This document shows, one piece after another, positions 28,624-37,729 of a stretch of DNA of 64,000 bases; within the stretch, counting starts at the first letter, position 1; every line of letters starts with the position of its first letter. The notes beneath the pieces were generated by a model that saw only the letters and a list, made by a program, of their open reading frames with translations, was not told the origin of the DNA and did not search any database. Made by a program: the position numbers and the translations under genes. The stretch comes from JACVRW01 sp963811055 (GTDB lineage Bacteria; Actinomycetota; Thermoleophilia; Solirubrobacterales; Thermoleophilaceae), in assembly GCA_963811055.1 (NCBI GenBank), contig CAWEPQ010000019.1, positions 1 to 64,000 of the forward strand, read 5' to 3'.

Positions 28624-28654
28624 GGCGCTGGAGCCGTCTCCTGGGCTCCGCGCC
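28624..28654 (+). terminator. Hairpin between map and rpmJ, at the place where infA usually lies
   Basis: GGCGC-T-GGAGCC (28624-28635) pairs with GGCTCC-GCGCC (28644-28654), eleven pairs with one bulged T and an eight-base loop, followed by GTCCCTCTTTCG. It could end the spc-adk-map transcript or be a leader for the alpha operon. The 124-base gap also contains TGCTACTCTTT, a possible -10 region, upstream of the hairpin. Confidence 0.5.
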
Positions 28655-28688
28655 GTCCCTCTTTCGATACGTCCCGGATCACGGAGCT

Positions 28689-28802
28689 ATGAAGGTCCGA
28701 GCCTCAGTCAAGCCAATGTGCGAGAAGTGCAAGATCATCCGCCGCGGCGGTGCGGTTCTCGTGATCTGTCAGAACCCGCGTCACAAGCAGCGGCAGGGGT
28801 GA
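28689..28802 (+). CDS. rpmJ: 50S ribosomal protein bL36, zinc type
   Basis: 37 residues, intact. MKVRASVKPMCEKCKIIRRG and VICQNPRHKQRQG carry the C-x2-C-x12-C-x4-H zinc site of the C+ form. GGAGCT lies directly before ATG. Confidence 0.97.
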   Translation: MKVRASVKPMCEKCKIIRRGGAVLVICQNPRHKQRQG

Positions 28803-28813
28803 CCCGGAGCTAG

Positions 28814-29199
28814 ATGGCGCGCATCGCAGGCATCAACATTCCCCTCAACAAGAGGGTCGAGATCGGCCTCACGTACATCTACGGCATCGGCCGCTCGACC
28901 TCGAACGAAGGTCCTCGCCAGGCCGGCGTGGACCCCGACACCTACGTGAAGGACCTGACCGAGGACGAGGTGCGCAAGCTCCGCGAGAAGGTCGACGACC
29001 TGCTCGTGGAGGGCGACCTCCGGCGCGAGCGCTCGCAGAACATCAAGCGCCTGATGGAGATCGGCGCATACAAGGGCCTGCGCCACCGGCGCGGCCTGCC
29101 GGTGAACGGCCAGCGCACCAAGACCAACGCGCGCACGCGCAAGGGCCCGAAGCGCGGCTCGCATCCGGCGGCGGCAAGAAGAAGGTGAGAAAGCACTAG
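28814..29199 (+). CDS. rpsM: 30S ribosomal protein uS13
   Basis: About 127 residues. MARIAGINIPLNKRVEIGLT, YIYGIGRSTSNE, EGDLRRERSQNIKRLMEIG and YKGLRHRRGLPVNGQRTKTN are diagnostic. Two extra bases near 29162 and 29166 must be removed to reach the normal basic end GGGKKKVRKH and TAG 29197; without this the protein ends in AAARRR. Confidence 0.95.
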
Positions 29200-29207
29200 A
29201 ACGCTAG

Positions 29208-29606
29208 ATGGCTCAGCAAGACCAGCGACGCCCACGCGGCCGCAGGCGCGTCCGGAAGAACGTGCCGTTCGGCCAGGCGCACATCAAGACGAGCTTCAAC
29301 AACACGATCGTGCCTCACCGACCGCAAGGGGCAACGTGATCGCGTGGGAGTCCGCCGGCGGCGCCGGCTTCAAGGGCTCGCGCAAGTCCACGCCGTTCGC
29401 CGCGCAGGTCACGGCCGACGCCGCCGCGCGCAAGGGCATGGAGCACGGCCTCCAGAAGGTCGAGGTCTTCGTGAAGGGCCCGGGCTCCGGGCCGCGAGAC
29501 CGCGATCCGCTCGCTCCAGGCCGCCGGCCTCGAGATCACCGGGATCCGCGACGTGACCCCGCAGGCCCACAACGGCTGCCGGCCGCGCAAGCGGAGGCGG
29601 GTCTAG
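29208..29606 (+). CDS. rpsK: 30S ribosomal protein uS11
   Basis: About 131 residues. NVPFGQAHIKTSFNNTIV, then breaks near 29312 and 29331, then NVIAWESAGGAGFKGSRKST and PFAAQVTADAAARKGMEHGL, a break near 29500, and RETAIRSLQAAGLEITGIRD to HNGCRPRKRRRV. At the first break the change could equally be a loss of two bases (IVSLTD), which fits the family better. Platform protein near the mRNA exit. Confidence 0.93.
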
Positions 29607-29608
29607 CG

Positions 29609-30228
29609 ATGGCCCGCGACACGGGGCCTCAGTGCAAGCAGTGCCGCCGCGAGGGCATGAAGCTCTTCCTGAAGGGCGAGCGCTGCCTGACCGACAAGTG
29701 CGGCGTCGAGCGGCGCAACTATCCGCCGGGCGACCACGGCCGCGGCCGCTCGCGCCAGTCGGAGTACCGCCTGCAGCTTCGCGAGAAGCAGAAGGCCCGC
29801 CGCTACTACGGCGTGCTCGAGAAGCAGTTCCGCAACTACTACGCGAAGGCCAGCCGCCAGCCGGGCGTGACCGGCGAGAACCTGCTCCGCCTTCTCGAGA
29901 GCCGCTTCGACAACGTGCTGGTGCGGCTCGGCTTCGCCGCCTCGCGGCGCCAGGCCCGCCAGATGATCCTGCACGGCCACTGGACGATCAACGGCCGCCG
30001 CGTGGACATCCCCTCGTACCAGGTGCGGCCCGACGACGTCATCACGATGAAGGCCGGCGCTCCCGTCGAGCCGGTCGTCCGCGACGCGACCGAGCTGACC
30101 TCCGCCGTGCCGGCCTGGCTCCAGGCCGACCACGACGGGCTCACCGCGAAGGTGCTGCGCCTTCCCGAGCGGCGGAGATCACCACGCCGGTGCAGGAGCA
30201 GCTCATCGTCGAGCTTTACTCGAAGTAG
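29609..30228 (+). CDS. rpsD: 30S ribosomal protein uS4
   Basis: About 206 residues. ARDTGPQCKQCRREGMKLFL shows an N-terminal zinc-type cysteine cluster (CKQC...CLTDKC), the C+ form. SRFDNVLVRLGFAASRRQAR and the S4 domain HGHWTINGRRVDIPSYQV are intact. One lost base near 30170 joins RLPER to AEITTPVQEQLIVELYSK. It initiates 16S 5' domain assembly. Confidence 0.96.
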
Positions 30229-30289
30229 TGAACGCGACGTGCGCGGCCGCTCGGTGGCCGTGCGCGCCCTAAAAGCGAAGGAAGCACCC

Positions 30290-31264
30290 ATGATCGAGTT
30301 TCAGACTCCGCAGATTTCCGCCGAGAAGGTCGAGGACAACCGCGGCACGTTCACGATCGAGCCGCTCGACCGCGGCTTCGGCTACACATTCGGCAACTCG
30401 CTTCGGCGCGTGCTGCTGTCGTCCCTGGCCGGCGCGGCGGTGACCAGCGTCCGCATCGAGGGCGTCGCTCACGAGTTCTCCACGATCAACGGCGTCAAGG
30501 AGGACGTGACCGACATCGTCCTCAACCTCAAGGAGATCGTCTGCCGCATGCACTCCGATGCGGCCGAGATCGAGGCGCCGCTGGTGGTCACCGGCCCCGG
30601 CGAGGTCACCGCCGGCGACATCGACCTGCCCTCGGGCGTCGAGATCCTCAACCCCGAGACCCACATCGCCACGCTCGAGAAGAAGACCAAGCTCGAGATG
30701 TACCTGACGATCGGGCACGGCCGCGGCTACTCCCCGGCGGAGGACAACAAGACGCCGGACCAGCCGATCGGCGTGATCCCGATCGACTCGATCTTCTCGC
30801 CGGTCAAGCGCGTGGCGTACTCGGTGGACGCCGCCCGCGTCGGCCAGAAGACCGACTACGACAAGCTCACGCTCGACATCGAGACCGACGGCTCGCTCGA
30901 CCCGCAGGCCGCGCTGCGCGAGGCCGCCGAGATCCTCATCAAGTACCTGGCGATCTTCACCGACGCCGACCGCGTGGAGGCCCTGCGCGACCAGGGCGCC
31001 GCGCTCGTGGCCGGCGAGCGGCGGGCTGGCGGCGACGGCGCCGGAGCGCCCGGTGCCGGCGGGATGGACGACATCCTGATCGAGGAGCTCGAGCTGGGCG
31101 TCCGCTCGTACAACTGCCTCAAGCGCGCCGGCATCCAGACGGTCGGCGACCTGGTGCAGAAGTCCGAGTCCGAGCTGGCGGCGATCCCGAACTTCGGCCG
31201 CAAGTCGATCGAGGAGGTCAAGGAGACCCTCGACGCGCGCGGCCTGGGGCTGCGCGCGGGCTAG
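30290..31264 (+). CDS. rpoA: DNA-directed RNA polymerase subunit alpha
   Basis: 324 residues, intact. The N-terminal domain has FGYTFGNSLRRVLLSSLAGA and VKEDVTDIVLNLKEIV. The C-terminal domain has LELGVRSYNCLKRAGIQTVG and LAAIPNFGRKSIEEVKETL, the UP-element and activator surface. A Gly/Ala linker (GGDGAGAPGAGG) joins them. ATG 30290 is 61 bases after rpsD. Confidence 0.98.
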   Translation: MIEFQTPQISAEKVEDNRGTFTIEPLDRGFGYTFGNSLRRVLLSSLAGAAVTSVRIEGVAHEFSTINGVKEDVTDIVLNLKEIVCRMHSDAAEIEAPLVVTGPGEVTAGDIDLPSGVEILNPETHIATLEKKTKLEMYLTIGHGRGYSPAEDNKTPDQPIGVIPIDSIFSPVKRVAYSVDAARVGQKTDYDKLTLDIETDGSLDPQAALREAAEILIKYLAIFTDADRVEALRDQGAALVAGERRAGGDGAGAPGAGGMDDILIEELELGVRSYNCLKRAGIQTVGDLVQKSESELAAIPNFGRKSIEEVKETLDARGLGLRAG

Positions 31265-31285
31265 CAGAGGTAGGATCGTCCGGCC

Positions 31286-31640
31286 ATGCGCCACCGCAAG
31301 CAGAGGGGCAAGCTGTCGCGTGACGCGGCGCACCGCAAGGCGCTGTTCATGAACCTCTGCCGCGAGGTGATCGACCACGAGCGCATCCAGACGACCGAGG
31401 CCAAGGCCAAGGCGGTCAAGCCGGAGCTCGAGCGGCTGATCACGCTCGCCAAGAAGGGCGACGGCCACTGCCCGCCGCCTCGCGATGGCGCGCCTCGGCC
31501 AGGACAAGTTCGTCGTCTACAAGCTGTTCGAGGAGATCGCCCCGCGCTACGCGGAGCGCGAGGGCGGCTACACCCGCATCCTGAAGCTGGGGCCGCGGAA
31601 GTCGGACTCGACCGAGATGGTCTTCCTCGAGCTCGTCTAG
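31286..31640 (+). CDS. rplQ: 50S ribosomal protein bL17
   Basis: About 117 residues. MRHRKQRGKLSRDAAHRKAL and HERIQTTEAKAKAVKPELER are typical. A +1 break near 31480 joins the HC to RRLAMARLGQDKFVVYKLFE, then GGYTRILKLGPRKSDSTEMV ends the protein. Last gene of the ribosomal block; truA, which often follows in this group, is 9 kb away. Confidence 0.95.
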
Positions 31641-31695
31641 CGGTTCTCCTGGGTTTCTGGGCGGTGGGCTTGCGCTCGCCCGGCACGGTCCGTCC

Positions 31696-32193
31696 TCAGC
31701 GAACGGGCTTTCCTGCTGGGTTCACGACCAGCCAGGTTCCGCCGAACTCGACGACGTTCTGGCAGAGGATCTGGCGGGGCGGCTCGTCGTAGAAGTAGAG
31801 CGGGTGGCCGCCGTAGGTGACCTGGCGGCGCCCGTCGCGGCGTTTGGTGGTGCCGAGCAGGGACTGCTTGACGCCGCGTCCGGCGCGCGGGCGGCCCTTC
31901 GAGTAGAAGGGGGGCCAGGCCTTCGCGCAGTCGCCGTAGCAGCGGCTGCGCCGGCGGTCGTCCTCGGTGAAGAGGTAGACGGCCTGGTCCTTCCCGCTGA
32001 AGAGCACGCGGCCATATTCGGAGTCGCGCAGCTTCACCAGCGGGCCGCGCCGTGGCGGAGGCGCCTCGGAGGCGGTCGGCTCCGACGGCGGCGGCGGCCG
32101 CCGGCCGTGGTCGTCCTCGGAGTCCTCGCCACATGCCACCAGGCCTGCGACCGCCAGGCCTGCGACCAGTGCTCGTCTCACCCTCCTTACCAT
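31696..32193 (-). CDS. Lipoprotein with secreted-repeat (Lipoprotein_15) domain
   Basis: 165 residues, intact. A signal peptide RRALVAGLAVAGLVACGED ends in a lipobox (GLVAC). A Pro/Ser/Glu-rich spacer follows. The domain GRVLFSGKDQAVYLFTEDDR, CYGDCAKAWPPFYSKG and GGHPLYFYDE matches the secreted repeat of unknown function (PF03640 type), with its two conserved cysteines. Membrane-anchored outside the cell. Divergent from the ArsR gene with only 19 bases between start codons. Confidence 0.85.
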   Translation of the reverse strand: MVRRVRRALVAGLAVAGLVACGEDSEDDHGRRPPPPSEPTASEAPPPRRGPLVKLRDSEYGRVLFSGKDQAVYLFTEDDRRRSRCYGDCAKAWPPFYSKGRPRAGRGVKQSLLGTTKRRDGRRQVTYGGHPLYFYDEPPRQILCQNVVEFGGTWLVVNPAGKPVR

Positions 32194-32200
32194 AGGGGAC

Positions 32201-32223
32201 GTTATATGCCAAATGAGTTATAT
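32201..32223. promoter_or_regulatory. Direct repeat GTTATAT in the lipoprotein-ArsR divergent gap
   Basis: GTTATAT occurs at 32201-32207 and 32217-32223, sixteen bases apart, in an AT-rich island. TTATAT (32202-32207) would act as a -10 with transcription starting near ATG 32213, giving a leaderless mRNA, common in Actinobacteria. The repeat could also be the ArsR operator. Confidence 0.4.
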
Positions 32224-32512
32224 TCATCTCATGGCAACTGCCTTCGCGGTCCTCGCAGAGCCGGCCAGGCGGCGGATCCTGGATCTCCTGAGGGAGGAGC
32301 CCAGGTCCGTGGGCGATCTCGTGGAGCGGCTCGGCCTCAGCCAGCCCGGCACGTCCAAGCACCTGAGGGTCCTGCGCGAGGCGGGACTGGTTCGCGTGCG
32401 GCCGGAGGCCCAGACGCGCTGGTACGAGCTACGACCGGACGCGCTGGCGGAGGTGGACGCCTGGATCCAGCCCTACCGCCGGCTGATGGGCCGGACGACT
32501 CGACGCCCTTGA
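32213..32512 (+). CDS. ArsR-family winged-helix regulator
   Basis: 99 residues from ATG 32213; a second ATG at 32231 begins the conserved part MATAFAVLAEPARRRILDLL. The winged helix is RSVGDLVERLGLSQPGTSKH, LRVLREAGLVRVRPEAQTRW, YELRPDAL. No metal-binding cysteines are seen, so it is not a classical metal sensor. It is followed 11 bases later by an AHSA1-type gene, a very common pair in Actinobacteria in which the regulator controls the pair. Confidence 0.9.
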   Translation: MSYIHLMATAFAVLAEPARRRILDLLREEPRSVGDLVERLGLSQPGTSKHLRVLREAGLVRVRPEAQTRWYELRPDALAEVDAWIQPYRRLMGRTTRRP

Positions 32513-32523
32513 ACGGCACCTCG

Positions 32524-33029
32524 ATGAGAAAGCGAGAGACGATGACCACCGCTGACGGAGGGCTCGAGGTTCGAGCCGACGGCAAGAGCGTGCTGCGCTT
32601 CGAGCGCAGGCTCGCCCATCCGATCGAGCGGGTCTGGGCCGCCGTGACCGACCCGGATGAGCTGATCGCTTGGTGGGGCAGGGCGCAGGTGGAGCTCGAG
32701 CCGGGTGGTCGCTTCTCGATGGCCTGGCTGAACGTCGACGACGAGGGCAACCGGGCCGAGATGGAGGCCACCATCACCGAGCTCGACCCACCCCGCCTGC
32801 TGAAGCTCAGCGGTGACATTCACGGCGTGCTGCGCTTCGAGCTCGCCGCCGAGGGCGACGAGACGGTGCTCACCTTCACCAGCATTCTCGACCTGCCCGG
32901 CGAGTACCGGACGAAGGTGCTCGCCGGAAGATCCACCTGGACGCGCTTGCGGACGCTCTGGACGGGCGGGCGACGGACCTCGTGACGCTGCCCGGCTGGG
33001 AGGCGATCCACGAGCGCTACCTGGGCTGA
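32524..33029 (+). CDS. SRPBCC/AHSA1-family protein
   Basis: About 168 residues. VLRFERRLAHPIERVWAAVT and PDELIAWWGRAQVELEPGGR are the START-like AHSA1 fold opening; ITELDPPRLLKLSGD and TVLTFTSILDLPGEY follow. A frame change near 32930 leads to IHLDALADALDGRATDLVTL and GWEAIHERYLG. ATG 32524 or 32542 may start it. It probably binds a hydrophobic ligand. Its 3' end overlaps the convergent MBL gene by 13 bases. Confidence 0.85.
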
Positions 33030-33634
33030 GGCATCAGCCCGCCGCGAACGCGGCGCAGCGCCTCGCGGGCGCCGCCGACCACCGGTTCGCCGTGGGCCAG
33101 CAGCAGGTTCTCGAAGTCGAGCTCCTCGCTGAGGCGCGGCGTAGGCCGCCCGCAGGCCGGCCTTGGTCTCCTCGGGATCGTCCATCAGCCGGTCCGACAC
33201 GAAGCGCAGGCCGCCGTAGCCCACCACGCCGTCCGCCACGGCCAGCGCCGAGACCTCCGCGATGTGGAGCGCGGCCTCGTCCGGGGCAGATCGCGTCCAC
33301 CTCGTGAACGCTCACCGAGCCGCCGGCGACGGTCTCCCCGAAGTCGTAGGGCTCCACGGGGTCGCCGTCGTCGAACTCGTGCATGCCCGTGCGCGGCGCG
33401 CGCACGGTGATGTCGTAGCGCTCCGCGAGCTTGCGTGCAGTCGCGCCAGTGGTGGCGGTTGGTGAGGAGGATGTGCCGCGGCGGGCCGAGCTCGTCCAGC
33501 TGCTCGAGCTCGGCGTCCGGCACGAGCGGGTCGAGAAGCACCGCCGGGCCGGGGAGGAAGTACGAGCTCACCTTTGCCCCGATCCGCGGGTGCTCGGCCT
33601 TCCAGTGCCAGATGCCGGGCGCGATCTCCTCCAC
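33017..33634 (-). CDS. MBL-fold-like hydrolase with degenerate metal motif
   Basis: About 205 residues, GTG 33634. VEEIAPGIWHWKAEHPRIGA opens it; LLDPLVPDAELEQLDELGPP leads to ILLTNRHHWRDC, which replaces the usual THxHxDH. Then MHEFDDGDPVEPYDFGETVA, a break near 33285, and VADGVVGYGGLRFVSDRLMD and AHGEPVVGGAREALRRVRGG. Breaks also near 33436 and 33137. The TNRHHxRD form occurs in a recognised side group of MBL proteins of unknown substrate. The end at TAG 33019-33017 is uncertain. Confidence 0.65.
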
Positions 33635-33660
33635 CGCGAGCGACCCTAGCGCGCTCCCGC

Positions 33661-34260
33661 TCAGGTGACGAGCGTCACCGTGCCGGCGGTAACCAGCGCG
33701 CCGGCCCACACACGGTCGACGTTGACCCAGCCCCTGCGGAGGAAGCCCACACCCACCACCTGGTAGACGAGCAGCGAGATCGCGGCCATGGTCGCCAGCA
33801 TCGCGGCGGTGTGCACCGCAGCGAGTCCGAAGGCGTCCAGGGACATCCCTCCGACGGCGGTGAGCGGGTCGTGTGGGGCCTGGTCGTGAGAGTCCACGAC
33901 CGGCAGCAGCATCAGCCCGGCGCCGTGCGCGGTGGACATCAGGAACGACACCAGCGAGCTCGCGGGCCGTAGCCCGCCCGACCCACTTCGGGTGCGCGGC
34001 CGCCAGCAGCTTCAGGCCCGAACGCGACAGAGAAGCGCCGCCCCGTGATGCCCACCCCGCGCGGACCCGCACGCGAGCCGTCGACGATCGCCAGCAGTCA
34101 CACCGACCGAGGCCGCGTGGCCGATCGCGATCGGCACGAGCGCCCGGCAGCGCCCGGCGCGACGCTCCTGCAGACCGAGCGCGACTGCAAACAGCCAGCC
34201 CATCGCGGGATTGAGGCCGTGAAACGCGCCGAGCCCGCCAGCGCACAGGGCCGCGCTCAT
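33661..34260 (-). CDS. Conserved membrane protein of unknown function
   Basis: About 200 residues. MSAALCAGGLGAFHGLNPAM then GWLFAVALGLQ, a cytoplasmic RALVPIAIGHAASVGV, then after breaks between about 34100 and 33960 LLAAAHPKWVG, TAHGAGLMLLPVVDS, and AVHTAAMLATMAAISLLVYQ to VDRVWAGALVTAGTVTLVT. HG in FHGLNP and HGAG are characteristic of a widespread uncharacterised family. Ten bases from the SELENBP gene, same strand. Confidence 0.65.
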
Positions 34261-34270
34261 CGGCCGGCTC

Positions 34271-35655
34271 TCACGGGTAGCAGTACGAATCGGACGAGGA
34301 GTCGCCGCCCTCGAGGCGGACCTGGTGCGGCCGCTGCCCTCCGAAGTCGGTCAGGAAGAAGTCCGGATCGACCGTCATGCCGCCGTCCGGCGTCGGCGTC
34401 GAACTTCGCCATCCAGCCCTCGATGCCGTCCGGATAGAACTGCGCGTCCCACGCGAGTAGAGCGAGTTCGTGAAGTAGATGCGCCCCCGTCGCGGCTGAC
34501 CTCGACCATCTGCGGCCCGCCGTTCAGCGGTGCCGGGCGCCGGATGCGCCGCGCGCCGCACGATGCCGCCGAGCCGCACCGAGCCGGTGAGTTTCGGGGC
34601 TGAACGGATCGGACACGTCGTACTGGCTGAGCTCGCCCGTGCCCCAGCACGAGACATAGAGGAAGCGGTCGTCGAGCGACAGGTTGATGTCGGTGACCAG
34701 CGGCGGCACCGCCTTGAATCCCTTGAGCAGCGGCGGCAGCTGGACGGGGTCGGCCGGCTCGGCAGGGATCGTGATGATCTTCTTGACGCCCAGCGATCCG
34801 TTCGCGGGACCAGAGCCAGATCGACGCGGACAGATCGGCCACGCGACCACCACGCCGACGAACCCGTACGGCGCGTCGGATCGTGCGCCGGCCGCAGCTC
34901 GAGCACCATCTGGTGCTCCGCGCCGAGATCGAGCGCCTGCAGATGCTGCGGCGGCGCAGGTCCCAGACGTGCAGCTGGTGGCCGTACTTCTTGCCCAGCA
35001 GCAGCTCCGGCACGAGGCCGTCCTCGACCATGTTCGGCGTGCCCCACTCGCTCGTGATCAGGGTGTCGTGCCGAGGTGCCACCAGAAGTCGTAGCGAGAT
35101 GCTGCGGGCCGCGGTCGATCTCCCAGCGCCCGCGCACGTCGAACGAGTCGCGGTCGAGCAGGAAGATGCCGCCCGGGCCGTCGCCGTCTCGGCGCGCCCA
35201 GCGCGCTCACGTAGATCGCGTCGGGCCCGCAGTGAAGGTGTGCGGGCGCGAGTAGCCGGTCTTGTGCGACAGTTCTTCGGGCTCGATGGCCTTCACGATC
35301 TTCGGCGCGCGCGGGTCCGGCTTCGAGTCGAAGACGTGGATGCGCGACGAGCGCAGGCCCGGCACGATCAGGTAGCGCCGCTCGACGTGCGGGTGCGGCG
35401 CGTAGGGGCACAGCGCGGCGCTGCACGCGTTCCAGCCGAAGTGGTGCAGCTCGTCGCCGGCATTCGGCATCTCGAGCTTGCCGACGATCGAGCCGTACGT
35501 GGCCGAGCCCTCCTCGAGGTCGACGACGCCGAGCGCGTCGGGCGCGACTGCTGGTCGGGCTCGAGCAGCGCGACGTAGCCGAACGTCTCGCGCGGCGCGT
35601 CCATCGCCAGCCGCGGTGAGGGGTAGAAGCTCGGGTCGGGCGTCCAGCGTGCCAT
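34271..35655 (-). CDS. Selenium-binding protein 1 family (methanethiol oxidase)
   Basis: About 460 residues. MARWTPDPSFYPSPRLAMDA opens it; ETFGYVALLEPD, LHHFGWNACSAALCPYAPHP with the conserved cysteines, LIVPGLRSSRIHVFDSKPDP, LSHKTGYSRPHTF, LITSEWGTPNMVEDGLVPEL and PDFFLTDFGGQRPHQ are SELENBP1 landmarks. At least seven breaks scatter along 34390-35550. The family oxidises methanethiol to H2S, formaldehyde and H2O2 (established for bacterial MtoX and human SELENBP1). It is divergent from a sulfate transporter with 146 bases between them. Confidence 0.9.
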
Positions 35656-35689
35656 GTCGCTCCTTCCGTGAAATCGAGGCAATTAGCCT

Positions 35690-35714
35690 AAACCAAAGCG
35701 TGTTTGAGTGGTTT
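35690..35714. promoter_or_regulatory. Candidate operator AAACCA-N13-TGGTTT in the sulfur divergent region
   Basis: AAACCA (35690-35695) and TGGTTT (35709-35714) form a perfect inverted repeat 13 bases apart in the AT-rich gap between the SELENBP and sulfate-binding genes. Spacing of about two helical turns between arm centres suits a dimeric regulator; the Rrf2 protein encoded at 39531-39984 is the obvious candidate. Six-base arms can arise by chance. Confidence 0.3.
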
Positions 35715-35801
35715 CGCGCGGAGCATAGTCCGATTTCCGACCTTGTTGGTGGACATTGTGGTACGGTCCGCCGCCGTTAAAGTCGACTCGCAAGGTGGAG
35801 A

Positions 35802-36851
35802 ATGTCCCGAACTTGGACTCGTATGTCGCTCCGTTTCATCCTCTCGCTGACCGCTCTGCTGTCGCTGGCGGTTCTCGCCGCCTGCGGCGGCTCGAGCGAC
35901 GACGTCGACGGTGACGACGCCGGCCGCGAGCGGTGGGGACACGAAGCTCTCGCTCGTCGCCTACGCCGTGCCGAAGGTCGGCTTCGACAAGGTCATCCCG
36001 CTGTTCCAGAAGACCGAGGCCGGCAAGGACGTGTCCTTCAGCCAGTCCTACGGAGCCTCGGGCGACCAGTCGCGCAAGGTGGAGGCCGGCCTGCCCGACG
36101 GACGTGGTCAACTTCTCGGTCGAGCCTGACGTGACCCGCCTGGTCGACGCCGGGCTCGTCGACGCAGGACTGGAACGCGAACGAGCACAAGGGCTTCCCC
36201 TTCGGCTCGGTCGTGACCATCGTGACCCGCAAGGGCAACCCCAAGAACATCAAGACCTGGGACGACCTGCTGAAGCCCGGCATCGAGGTCGTGACCCCGA
36301 ACCCGTTCAGCTCGGGCTCGGCCAAGTGGAACCTGCTGGCCCCCTACGCCGAGAAGAGCGACGGCGGCAAGAACCCGGACGCCGGGCTCGACTACCTCAG
36401 CAAGCTGATCGGCGACCACGTCAAGGTGCAGCCGAAGTCGGGCCGCGAGGCCACGGAGACGTTCCTCCAGGGCACCGGCGACGTGCTGCTCAGCTACGAG
36501 AACGAGGCGATCTTCGCCACGCGGCAGGGCGAGGACGTCGACTACGTCGACGCCGGACACCACGTTCAAGATCGAGAACCCGGTGGCCGTGCTGAACAAC
36601 AGCCAAGGACCCGGAGCAGGCCAAGGCGTTCGTCGACTTCCTCTACACGCCCGAGGGCCAGCGCGGTCTGGGCCGAGGCCGGCTTCCGGCCGGTGGACCC
36701 GACGGTGGCCGAGGAGTTCGCGAGCGACTTCCCGGAGCCGAAGCAGCTCTGGACGATCGATGACCTCGGTGGCTGGAGCAAGGTCAACGACGAGTTCTTC
36801 GACGAGGAGAACGGCTCGGTCGCGAAGATCTACGAAGAGGCCACCGGCTAG
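35802..36851 (+). CDS. Sulfate ABC transporter substrate-binding lipoprotein
   Basis: About 347 residues. The signal peptide FILSLTALLSLAVLAACGG ends in a lipobox, followed by an Asp-rich linker. LSLVAYAVPKVGFDKVIPLF, VSFSQSYGASGDQSRKVEAG, VVNFSVEPDVTRL, DWNANEHKGFPFGSVVTIVT and VTPNPFSSGSAKWNLLAPY are the sulfate/thiosulfate-binding fold (Sbp/CysP). Breaks near 35932, 36104, 36168, 36553, 36604 and 36663 total a multiple of three. AAGGTGGAG precedes ATG. First gene of a cysPTWA-type operon. Confidence 0.93.
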
Positions 36852-36857
36852 GGCCTG

Positions 36858-37726
36858 ATGGAGTCGTCTGCGGCACAGATCGGCGGCGGCGTCCCGGTTC
36901 CGGGGCGCCGCCGCAGCCGTGGACGGCGCGCCGGAGTCGGCGGCGTCGGGCCCCTCGGGCTCGGCATCACGATGGTCTGGCTGAGCCTGATCGTGCTGCT
37001 GCCGCTCGCGGCCCTCACGGTCAAGGCGCTGGACGGAGGGCTCGGGGGCATCTGGGACGCGATCACGGCGCCGTCGGCGCGGGCGGCGCTGGTGCTGACG
37101 GTGGTCGATCTCGCTGATCGTGGCCGCCGTCAACGTGGTGGTCGGGCACGCTGATCGCCTGGGTGCTCGTCCGCGACGAGTTCCGCGGCAAGGGGCTCGT
37201 CAACGCGGTGATCGACCTGCCCTTCGCGCTGCCGACGATCGTGGCCAGCATCGTGCTGCTCTCGCTCTACGGCCCGCAGAGCCCGATCGACGTCGCACCT
37301 CTACGCCACGCGGCCCGCCGCTGGTGGTCGCGCTGCTGTTCGTCACGCTGCCGTTCGTGGTGCGCGTCGGTGCAGCCGGTGCTGATGGAGGTGGACCGCG
37401 AGGCCGAGGAGGCCGCCGCGTCGCTCGGGGCGAGCAGGCTCACGACCTTCCGGCGCATCATCCTGCCGGCCCTCATCCCGGCCCTGCTCAGCGGCGCCGG
37501 GCTGGCGTTCGCGCGCGCCGTCGGCGAGTTCGGCTCGGTCGTGCTGATCGGCGGCGGCATCCCGCGCGAGACCGAGGTCGCCTCGCAGTACATCGCCAAG
37601 CAGATCGAGGTGGACCGGCCGGAGTCCGCGGCCGCGGTGTCGGTCACCCTCCTGCTGATCGCCTTCGCGGTGCTGGTGGGCCTCCGCCTGCTGGCCGCGC
37701 GCGCCCAGAGGCACGAGCGAGGCTGA
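36858..37726 (+). CDS. cysT: Sulfate ABC transporter permease CysT
   Basis: About 288 residues, six helices. The N-terminus is a basic Gly/Arg stretch (VPVPGRRRSRGRRAG) before LGITMVWLSLIVLLPLAALT. Breaks near 37107, 37145 and 37300 and 37368. FRGKGLVNAVIDLPFALPTI, then the EAA loop DREAEEAAASLGASRLTTFR RI-LP that contacts the ATPase, and AVGEFGSVVLIGGGIPRETE, a sulfate-permease signature. Seven bases after the binding protein. Confidence 0.9.
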
Positions 37727-37729
37727 CGC

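Noticed and set aside
31804..32523. Long plus-strand frame antisense to the lipoprotein and leading into the AHSA1 gene
   Set aside because: Its upstream part is the complement of the intact lipoprotein and overlaps the ArsR gene in another frame; only the part from 32524 is coding.
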